IMG/VR virus record: IMGVR_UViG_3300025099_003636
Span: 35,620 to 99,619 of that record
DNA: 64,000 bases
Direction: 5' to 3' (one strand)
Source of the DNA: a virus
Positions 58,320 to 64,000 of the stretch are shown here, one piece after another. Each line of letters begins with the position of its first letter. Position 1 is the first letter of the stretch. Position numbers and translations under genes: made by a program. The notes under the pieces are model-generated. The model was not told where the DNA came from, searched no databases, and saw nothing but the letters and a program-made list of their open reading frames with translations.

Positions 58320-59698
58320 TTATCCTCTAATTCGATGTCACAAAGTCTAAGTAGGTGAGCTTGGTCCCAAGTGTTGTTGATGTGAAAATTGTAGGTGTAT
58401 AGATGTGGAGCATCAATTAGAGTGTAACTATTTTTTTTAATGAAATAATTTCTAACTGGTGTATCTTCCCCTCTTTTTAGATGTTGATATTTTGGCATCG
58501 ATTCTCTTAAGGCTATCATAGTACCTTCTACACCACCCCAATTACGGGATAAGTATTTTTTATTTGTATTTTTATCTATTATTATCACCTTTCTTAAAAA
58601 ACAACTTTCTTTCTGTGATTCTATTAAAGTATCATACATAAAACTCATCCTTTCTTTATGATGAATATCGTCATCATCCCATTGTAAAATATATTTACCT
58701 TTAGCATTTTCTACACTCAGATTCCTTAAGTGTCCTAGTGTTGGGTATTTTCTACCGCTCACTATAATTAATTTTATTTGTTTTTTACCTTTATCTCTTA
58801 CTCCAACTAAATTTCTAAGTTCTAATAAATTAGGGTTGTGTTTTTCTGTTACAATAACTAACTCTTTATTGATGTACGTTTGATTTAAAAAATTATCTAT
58901 AGAGTTAGTTACTGTTTCTATGTCATTTTGAGATACACATAAACAAGATATTAGGGGGTATGGTTTTTTATATACTTTTTTAGATTGGAATAGGGTCCAG
59001 TAATCATTTACTGTAGTATATCCTTGGTATTTTACTTTTATTACTTTGGTATTCTCCTCTGTTTTAACGTGTGTTATGTCTTTGCCATTTTCGACTATAT
59101 CTAATAACCTAAACTTTATTCCGTTATGTTCTTGGGCACCTACACTAAAGTCTCTAAATATAGTACGGTTAATTGTGTTATTTAATGCTATAGCTAAACA
59201 TCTTGGTCCACTAACACTTAAGATATCTATCCTTTTTATGCCTGAATCTGGGTACAAATTATTTAATACATTATAAACAACTAAATCAATTGCTTTTTTT
59301 AATATTGGGTTATTTTCTTCAGTTGCAATAAAAGAATTGTATATTAGTCCTTGATTCCCTATTGACCTATCTTTAACCAACACTAATTTATCATCTTTAT
59401 TTATAAAGTTATCTATTGGGGTCATACATATATTATCCACGTCACTATACACCCCACCGTTTATATATAAAAAACAATACCTAAATAGGTCTGCTTTAAA
59501 AGCTCCTGGTATTAAACAGTCAAAAGCTTTTATAACATCACTATTAAAGTTTTCTTTTATGAATTCCCTACATTTTATATCATCAAAAAATATATGTTTG
59601 TAGTCTTTATTTAAGGCCCTCCAAGATTCTACAGCACTAGCGATTTGAGTTGGTAGATTAGTGGTGTTATATGTTTGTACTATAATTTTTGGTATCAT
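58316..59698 (-). CDS. Bifunctional glycosyltransferase: GT32-type N-domain plus GT2 C-domain
   Basis: 460 residues. Residues 1-240 are a GT32 domain: PKIIVQTYNT, FKADLFRYCFLYINGG and the D-x-D in GGVYSDVDNI. From about 248, PLISCLCVSQNDIETVTNSI starts a GT2 (GT-A fold) domain with FLNQTYINKELVIVTE and the D-x-D equivalent LQWDDDDIHH near 345, then GTMIALRES. Both catalytic metal sites look intact, so two sugars may be added in sequence. The stop overlaps the start of the next transferase (ATGA). Confidence 0.85.
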   Translation of the reverse strand: MIPKIIVQTYNTTNLPTQIASAVESWRALNKDYKHIFFDDIKCREFIKENFNSDVIKAFDCLIPGAFKADLFRYCFLYINGGVYSDVDNICMTPIDNFINKDDKLVLVKDRSIGNQGLIYNSFIATEENNPILKKAIDLVVYNVLNNLYPDSGIKRIDILSVSGPRCLAIALNNTINRTIFRDFSVGAQEHNGIKFRLLDIVENGKDITHVKTEENTKVIKVKYQGYTTVNDYWTLFQSKKVYKKPYPLISCLCVSQNDIETVTNSIDNFLNQTYINKELVIVTEKHNPNLLELRNLVGVRDKGKKQIKLIIVSGRKYPTLGHLRNLSVENAKGKYILQWDDDDIHHKERMSFMYDTLIESQKESCFLRKVIIIDKNTNKKYLSRNWGGVEGTMIALRESMPKYQHLKRGEDTPVRNYFIKKNSYTLIDAPHLYTYNFHINNTWDQAHLLRLCDIELEDK

Positions 59699-59704
59699 AT
59701 ATTT

Positions 59705-59905
59705 TTATACTAATTCTTCTATTATCCCTATAATCTCTGATATTATTAATAGGACTGCTGCAGAAGCTATGTCTATTGGTAAAAATATATACCCCACTAT
59801 TCTAATTCCTGATTTTAAAAAGCTAATTTGTTGATGTTTCTTTGCATCTGGATATTTCATAGATTTTATTTTTTTAATTTTTTTATACGTCTCTTTCATT
59901 TTCAT
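59705..59905 (-). CDS. Small membrane protein
   Basis: 66 residues. The basic N-terminal 28 residues (KKIKKIKSMKYPDAKKH) precede a long hydrophobic stretch (IVGYIFLPIDIASAAVLLII) that may form one or two helices. It overlaps the ligase stop by about 20 bp; a second ATG two codons in is also possible. Unknown. Confidence 0.55.
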   Translation of the reverse strand: MKMKETYKKIKKIKSMKYPDAKKHQQISFLKSGIRIVGYIFLPIDIASAAVLLIISEIIGIIEELV

Positions 59906-61205
59906 AAATATGTTTTACAACTGGGAATCTAAGTGAGTGACACCCGTCTTGATTTAATGTTTCTTCAAAATACTGTACCGTGATTGTTTTTCCTACCAAA
60001 CTATCTGGATGAAAATCAGGTACATTATACATTCTTCTTTCTTCTTGGTCAAATCCTGACCCAACACCAACATCACAACCCTTATGTTCAATAATAACAT
60101 TACTTAACATTTCTTCTTCAACCTCTAAACCGTCCACAATGATTCTATGTACTGCCACTTCTATACTTTTTACCACATACTCTTCATCAAAGAATTTTTT
60201 AACTTTTAATAAATCGTTAGTTCTTTTACCTTTGTACTCACAATCTTTACGTAACATTAAACCTTCCCAATTATTTTTAGTTGCTAATTCTGCTAGTTCT
60301 TGGAAGTGTTCTTCTGACTTTACTTTCCATTGTTCTAATATATCAACACATTTTGACTGTTTTGCTTTAAAATTATAAACCATAGTAAAACAAGTCAATC
60401 TATCGCTTAGATTTCTTTCACTTTTTTGGTTATCGAACTCTTCTAACATTAAGTAATCAAATACTTTATATTTAGGATTTTTAATAGTGTGGTCTTTTCT
60501 TTTAATCTCTTTCATAATCCCTTGAAAGTCTTCTACACCTTTATCATCAACTATACACACCTCACCATCAAAAACCATATTACACAAATCTAAACTCTCT
60601 ATTTCTTTCTTAAGTACATCCAAAGTATCGAATGTTTTACCTTGTCTAGAGTAAAAACTACATTTACCATTTTCATCCACAAATGCTAAACATCTTACTC
60701 CATCTAACTTTTGGGAGGCGAACCATGTCTGTCTATTAAAGTCAACTTTCTTCTTTTGTTTATCATAAGAATTGGCTAATACCACTTTAAAGGTTGGTAC
60801 ACATCCTGGTATTGCTTTGTTGATTAGGTCCGCTCCCGTTCTTGTCTTTAAGTTTTTATCTAAAATACAGAATACTAAGTCTTTTTGCCATTCTTCCATA
60901 CCATCAATATATCCTTTTACGTATTGGATTGCATCATGTCCTGTGATTGTACGTTTAGTTAACGCGTCCAACAAATAAAACAAATCATTATACCCACCTC
61001 TAGCATCTAATTTTTTATTCTTCTTCACTGTCGCACTTGTTAAATGAAATTGTTTGAAGGGTGAATATGTATATTCTAAAACCTGATTAATCATATAGTC
61101 ATCCTTGTATTCTTTAATAATGTCAATCTTATCATTGGTTGAGTTAGTGGCTTTTAGTTTGTCCACAAATTCTTGTATTCTTTTTAAATCTTTACTCTCG
61201 TTCAT
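59883..61205 (-). CDS. ATP-dependent DNA ligase
   Basis: 440 residues, close to T4-type phage ligases (about 490). The nucleotidyltransferase motif I is SQKLDGVR with the adenylated Lys166. Motif III/IIIa is in the MVFDGEVCIVD and VFDYLMLEEF strands. Motif IV is WEGLMLRKD and motif V LLKVKKF. The OB-fold domain ends with KTITVQYFEET. It seals nicks in DNA during replication and repair using ATP, unlike the NAD-dependent host enzyme. No tag is present, which fits an intracellular enzyme. Confidence 0.92.
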   Translation of the reverse strand: MNESKDLKRIQEFVDKLKATNSTNDKIDIIKEYKDDYMINQVLEYTYSPFKQFHLTSATVKKNKKLDARGGYNDLFYLLDALTKRTITGHDAIQYVKGYIDGMEEWQKDLVFCILDKNLKTRTGADLINKAIPGCVPTFKVVLANSYDKQKKKVDFNRQTWFASQKLDGVRCLAFVDENGKCSFYSRQGKTFDTLDVLKKEIESLDLCNMVFDGEVCIVDDKGVEDFQGIMKEIKRKDHTIKNPKYKVFDYLMLEEFDNQKSERNLSDRLTCFTMVYNFKAKQSKCVDILEQWKVKSEEHFQELAELATKNNWEGLMLRKDCEYKGKRTNDLLKVKKFFDEEYVVKSIEVAVHRIIVDGLEVEEEMLSNVIIEHKGCDVGVGSGFDQEERRMYNVPDFHPDSLVGKTITVQYFEETLNQDGCHSLRFPVVKHIYENERDV

Positions 61206-61208
61206 AAT

Positions 61209-61388
61209 TTATTTTTTATTTTCTAACACTAGCTCATCGTAATTTCTTTCGTGATTTTTTGCTAGTTGTTGCCAAGTTAACAATGACTCTAGTAACTCTC
61301 TTTTACTGTGTCGTTTTAAAGTTTCTTCTATTTCTTTTTCTGTGTAGTTGTTTAAAACACTCACATTAATACTAAATGTTTTTTTCAT
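61209..61388 (-). CDS. Small hypothetical protein
   Basis: 59 residues from ATG (MKKTFSINVS) placed by a 4-bp ATGA overlap with the upstream stop. A short beta strand is followed by charged helices (YTEKEIEETLKRHSKRELLE, LTWQQLAKNHERN). It lies 3 bp before the ligase gene. Not recognised. Confidence 0.65.
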   Translation of the reverse strand: MKKTFSINVSVLNNYTEKEIEETLKRHSKRELLESLLTWQQLAKNHERNYDELVLENKK

Positions 61389-61711
61389 AATATATTTTTT
61401 ATTTTTGTTTCTATTTCTTTTTTTGTTGTAGAGGATTGTACTATTGAAATACATTTTGCTACATCGTCTGTTGATACCCAACCTATGACCGCATCATCCG
61501 TAACCAATGATATAAAATCCCCATCTTTATCAAATACTGCTATTTCTGCGTTCCTAGATTCCCAAAATGGTTTTTTCATTTCATCATCAAAGTCAGCTCC
61601 CAGGTTCTTTTTTTCACAGTAGTTCATAGTTCCCCATTGAACTGAAATCTTGAATCCGTTTTTAAACTTCATTTGAAATCCTTTATTTTGTGTTGTTGTA
61701 AATTTACTCAT
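61385..61711 (-). CDS. Hypothetical protein next to tRNA-Glu
   Basis: 108 residues from ATG (MSKFTTTQ). A longer frame continues upstream into the tRNA, which is not credible. It is a compact alpha/beta protein (FKISVQWGTMNYCEKK, AEIAVFDKDGDFISLVTDDAVIGWV, AKCISIVQSSTTKKE). Not recognised. It lies 14 bp downstream of the tRNA, so both may share a transcript. Confidence 0.65.
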   Translation of the reverse strand: MSKFTTTQNKGFQMKFKNGFKISVQWGTMNYCEKKNLGADFDDEMKKPFWESRNAEIAVFDKDGDFISLVTDDAVIGWVSTDDVAKCISIVQSSTTKKEIETKIKNIL

Positions 61712-61725
61712 AACTTTTATTTTTG

Positions 61726-61797
61726 TACCCCGACGGAGAATCGAACTCCGGTTACCAGGATGAAAACCTGGCGTCCTAACCACTAGACGACCGGGGC
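61726..61797 (-). tRNA. tRNA-Glu (anticodon UUC)
   Basis: The minus strand folds as a full cloverleaf: acceptor GCCCCGG with TCGGGGT (G-U pairs at both ends), D arm GTCTAGTGG, anticodon stem CCAGG/CCTGG with loop TTTTCAT (anticodon TTC), and T arm CGGAG-TTCGATT-CTCCG. The discriminator is A, and CCA is not encoded. It is the only tRNA seen in the window. Confidence 0.93.
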
Positions 61798-61800
61798 TAA

Positions 61801-61998
61801 CTACTCTTTATCTTTTTTAGTTGTTAATATTTGTATTGTATAAGTTTCATCATATACGATACCCACTACTTTTTGGTCCGTGGTAGACTCTACCTTTTCT
61901 ATAGTTTCTTTTAGGTCACTTCTAAAAGGATAATTCTTTTCTGGTTTCCCTTGGAAACTATCTAACCAAAATACTTTTTCTTCACCAGATTCTCCCAT
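61801..61998 (-). CDS. Small acidic hypothetical protein
   Basis: 65 residues (EEKVFWLDSFQGKPEKNYPF, then an acidic helix and a strand KVVGIVYDETYTIQIL). It looks like a small alpha/beta fold. Its stop is 4 bp before the tRNA, and it has a good promoter 35 bp upstream. Not recognised. Confidence 0.6.
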   Translation of the reverse strand: MGESGEEKVFWLDSFQGKPEKNYPFRSDLKETIEKVESTTDQKVVGIVYDETYTIQILTTKKDKE

Positions 61999-62033
61999 TG
62001 TTTTTATATTTTATTTATATCTTTTAAGCACTA

Positions 62034-62064
62034 CAAAGATAATAAAATTATTTTAATTATACAA
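62034..62064 (-). promoter_or_regulatory. Promoter for the 65-residue gene and tRNA-Glu
   Basis: Minus strand: TTG (62062-62064), 20 bp, TATCTTTG (62034-62041). It gives a leader of about 30 nt. Confidence 0.65.
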
Positions 62065-62079
62065 CGATATTTATATATT

Positions 62080-62343
62080 ATGAAGGCATTAATTAAAAAA
62101 ATATTAAATGAGTTTAAAATAGATGAATTATCTAGACACGACTACAAAGATGGTGAAATAGTTATGGAGTATGTTGAGGGTTATGACTACCCTAAATATG
62201 TTTTATACTATGATTCACCACAACAAATAACTATTGATGGCCCTAAAGAAGATGAATATGAAATTATAGCTGAGTTAGATAGTAGGTTCTTTGATGCTGG
62301 TATGGTAAACACCATTATAGATTATTTAAAATCCAGAGAATGA
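62080..62343 (+). CDS. Small tagged protein (style B)
   Basis: 87 residues. The tag MKALIKKILNE|F ends at residue 11. The rest is an acidic alpha/beta domain with many Tyr residues (GEIVMEYVEGYDYPKYVLYYD). Its stop overlaps the start of the zeta-like kinase (ATGA). Confidence 0.65.
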   Translation: MKALIKKILNEFKIDELSRHDYKDGEIVMEYVEGYDYPKYVLYYDSPQQITIDGPKEDEYEIIAELDSRFFDAGMVNTIIDYLKSRE

Positions 62344-62993
62344 AAGGATTAATTAAACAAGTATTAAGTGAAGAACTACTAAAAGAAGAAAAGGTGGTTA
62401 ATTTTAATTCTCCAACAAATAATTTTGTTGTTATAGCTGGAGGACCTGGTGCTGGTAAAAGTTTTATCACTAGAAACTTAATTAATTTAGATAATGTAAA
62501 AGAATTTAATGTAGACCAAGTTAGGGTTATGACAGCAAAAAAACTTTGGGGTGATGACTGGGAGGAAAATATCTCTACTGCTGATGGGTATCAAAAAATA
62601 CTTAATATGACTTACACCACATCTGACCCTAGAAATCTAACAGTTAAATTTCTTAAACAATTCTTAGAACAAGAACGTGACCAACCTGTTAATGTAGTTT
62701 ATGATGCGGGTGGAGGACAAGAACAAGTAATGAAAGATGTACATAAATTAGCAAAAAATAATGGATTTAACACCACCCTAGTTTATGTTAGAACTCCTTT
62801 GGAATTGGCTCAGATAAGAAATCAGGAAAGGCCTAGAAGTCTACCACCAGAAATGGTAGCACAATACCATCAAAAAGTTAAGGATAATATGAGAAATATG
62901 ATACCTGTTTTTGATAATGTATGGACAGTAGACAACAAAGAACTTATAGATTTATCAGATAGACCATCTGAAAATATAGAAAAGTTAAAATAA
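62340..62993 (+). CDS. Tagged zeta-toxin-like P-loop kinase
   Basis: 217 residues. The tag MKGLIKQVLSE|E ends at residue 11, with L-L-K-E|E a second possible site. Walker A is GGPGAGKS with K40. FNVDQVR supplies the catalytic-type Asp after the first strand. NVVYDAGGG and TTLVYVRTPLELAQIRNQER follow the zeta/Hypothetical-kinase order, with Arg residues for the lid. Zeta kinases phosphorylate UDP-N-acetylglucosamine, whereas phage relatives act on unknown targets. The N-terminal tag suggests delivery with the virion. Confidence 0.75.
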   Translation: MKGLIKQVLSEELLKEEKVVNFNSPTNNFVVIAGGPGAGKSFITRNLINLDNVKEFNVDQVRVMTAKKLWGDDWEENISTADGYQKILNMTYTTSDPRNLTVKFLKQFLEQERDQPVNVVYDAGGGQEQVMKDVHKLAKNNGFNTTLVYVRTPLELAQIRNQERPRSLPPEMVAQYHQKVKDNMRNMIPVFDNVWTVDNKELIDLSDRPSENIEKLK

Positions 62994-63019
62994 CTAAGTA
63001 TTTATATTAAAATAATATT

Positions 63020-63895
63020 ATGAAAAACGTACTAACTATATCAGAAGAAGAAAAAAACAGAATTAGAGGGTTACATTTAACAGAATCTAAAAATAACAGA
63101 ATTACCTCCGTATTGAGTGAAGAGGGTATACAGGATATGTTGGACGATGATAATTTAAAATTGTGCTTTATCGTACATTTTGAGAGTGGTGAAGTAGATA
63201 AGATTGAGCTTCCTAGGTCTGGAAATGTAGCTGATGATGCTAATTTTTATGGTAGAGTGATGCGATTGTTGATGCAGGGGATGAGAGGTGATAGACCATT
63301 TATTGATATAGAAGCTGGTACATCTGGTACTGGAAGTCATGACCGTAATAGGGAAGTTATGGAAGAAAGAGTGAATCAAGCGATTGAGTTTCTAATTGAT
63401 GAGGTGTCCAATTTTGTAGGACCTAATAAATTAAAGTACAGTGTTCCCGCAATAATAGATAAAGCTAATATAGATAGAAAGTATAGTAGAATTGAACCTG
63501 GTTCTATAATACCATTAACTGGAGAAGAAGTTCCTACTGACCCTAATGATGATTATTTTAAAGATGCACAATATGTACAAATTTGTATTAATCCAGTTAC
63601 AGAAACACCAAACTACAATAGTTTGGCAGATTTATTTATTAAAGCAACTAAAGATGACAGTTTGGGAACGGATGAAGACGGTGTTTATAGCATTTTACAG
63701 AAAATGAGAGATAAGGAAGACTTTGAAGCGTTTCAAGAGGAGTTAAGAGTGGGAATGTATGAAATGGATTTTTATGAAGTAGTTTGTGATGGTGGGGTAT
63801 GGCCATTTGGTAAGGTTAAAGAACTTCCTAGGGGAGACCATCACGGTATCGATTCAGAATTAAGGAGATTAGGGGTGAAACCTATTCCTTGTTAA
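63020..63895 (+). CDS. Tagged protein (style C)
   Basis: 291 residues. The tag ISEEEKNRIRGLHLTE|S matches that of the protein at 51153-51503. The body begins with an OmpA-like order: LKLCFIVHFESGEVDKIELP, then FIDIEAGTSGTGSHDRNREV and a helix VNQAIEFLIDEV. This resembles a shortened OmpA-type domain, but the match is uncertain. The C-terminal 130 residues are acidic and not recognised. Confidence 0.65.
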   Translation: MKNVLTISEEEKNRIRGLHLTESKNNRITSVLSEEGIQDMLDDDNLKLCFIVHFESGEVDKIELPRSGNVADDANFYGRVMRLLMQGMRGDRPFIDIEAGTSGTGSHDRNREVMEERVNQAIEFLIDEVSNFVGPNKLKYSVPAIIDKANIDRKYSRIEPGSIIPLTGEEVPTDPNDDYFKDAQYVQICINPVTETPNYNSLADLFIKATKDDSLGTDEDGVYSILQKMRDKEDFEAFQEELRVGMYEMDFYEVVCDGGVWPFGKVKELPRGDHHGIDSELRRLGVKPIPC

Positions 63896-64000
63896 ACGGT
63901 TTTAATTATTTCTAATTCTACTTCGGGATAATCTTTCATAGCTTCGGTCACTGACTTAATGTGTTTATCTTTATCTTCCCAAAACTTTACAGACTTACAA
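63892..64000 (-). CDS. Partial gene, C-terminal end
   Basis: The last 35 codons of a minus-strand gene that continues beyond the window (ending AMKDYPEVELEIIKTV). Its stop overlaps the stop of the convergent tagged gene. Too short to identify. Confidence 0.5.
   Translation of the reverse strand, partial: CKSVKFWEDKDKHIKSVTEAMKDYPEVELEIIKTV

Noticed and set aside
61712-61783. N-terminal extension of the gene at 61385-61711
   Set aside because: The extension is the tRNA-Glu sequence read as codons.
1-64000. Insertion sequence, integrase or attachment site
   Set aside because: No transposase or integrase motif and no terminal inverted or flanking direct repeat was found.

Overview
The window looks like part of the genome of a large tailed phage, probably of jumbo class, that infects a member of the Bacteroidota and most likely a flavobacterium. 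The DNA is AT-rich. Genes are densely packed, often with TAATG or ATGA overlaps, and lie in long co-directional blocks, mostly on the minus strand. Promoters fit the Bacteroidota pattern TTTG-N19/20-TAnnTTTG. One secreted protein carries a Bacteroidota-type lipoprotein export signal, and the ClpC and DnaK proteins resemble flavobacterial ones. No terminase, portal, major capsid, polymerase, integrase, insertion sequence or CRISPR array was recognised here, so phage identity rests on the overall gene set: DNA ligase, tmRNA, KTSC protein, Pol-beta-fold nucleotidyltransferase, giant fibre-like proteins and tagged virion-like proteins.

Layout. 0-5.8 kb (minus): tagged and acidic structural-type proteins, a nucleotidyltransferase, a KTSC protein and a glutaredoxin. 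5.9-14.3 kb: a proteostasis region with full-length DnaK (minus), then ClpC without its N domain, a zincin, a SprT-like protease and an M20-like peptidase (plus), ending in a tmRNA. 14.3-24.5 kb: large putative virion proteins interspersed with envelope proteins (an outer-membrane barrel, a small membrane protein and a secreted CAP protein) and a thioredoxin. 25-41 kb: two giant cysteine-rich proteins of 1593 and 2955 residues. 41-49 kb: a surface lipoprotein and a run of tagged proteins, three of them with a glycine/proline-rich hydrophobic segment like those of polymorphic toxins. 49-52.5 kb: a glycosyltransferase, tiny membrane proteins, zinc ribbons and more tagged proteins. 52.5-55.5 kb: few genes and several strongly structured or G-rich noncoding stretches. 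55.5-61.8 kb (minus): a P-loop kinase, two GT32-type glycosyltransferases (one fused to GT2), an ATP-dependent DNA ligase and a tRNA-Glu. 62-64 kb (plus): three tagged proteins, including a zeta-like kinase.

The most striking feature is a family of short N-terminal tags on about 26 otherwise unrelated proteins. Four styles occur: (A) K-K-h-x-h-[ST]-E-x-x-L-x-x-h-h-x-x-h-h-K-E-Q; (B) L-I-K-K-I-L-x-E-Q; (C) E-E-K-N-R-I-R-G-L-H followed by I-N-E; (D) R-x-[RK]-[QE]-[IL]-M-G followed by L-N-E-Q. Nearly all end in [LIV]-x-E followed by Q, D, A, N, E or G. This resembles the capsid-targeting peptides that the T4 prohead protease gp21 removes. I infer that the tagged proteins are packaged in the head, which would make them candidate injected effectors: a zincin, a possible PD-(D/E)XK nuclease, a zeta-like kinase and membrane-active proteins. 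Other themes are a phage-borne protein-quality-control set (tmRNA, ClpC, DnaK), promoters placed so that the transcript would be leaderless, and envelope proteins that could change the infected cell's surface.
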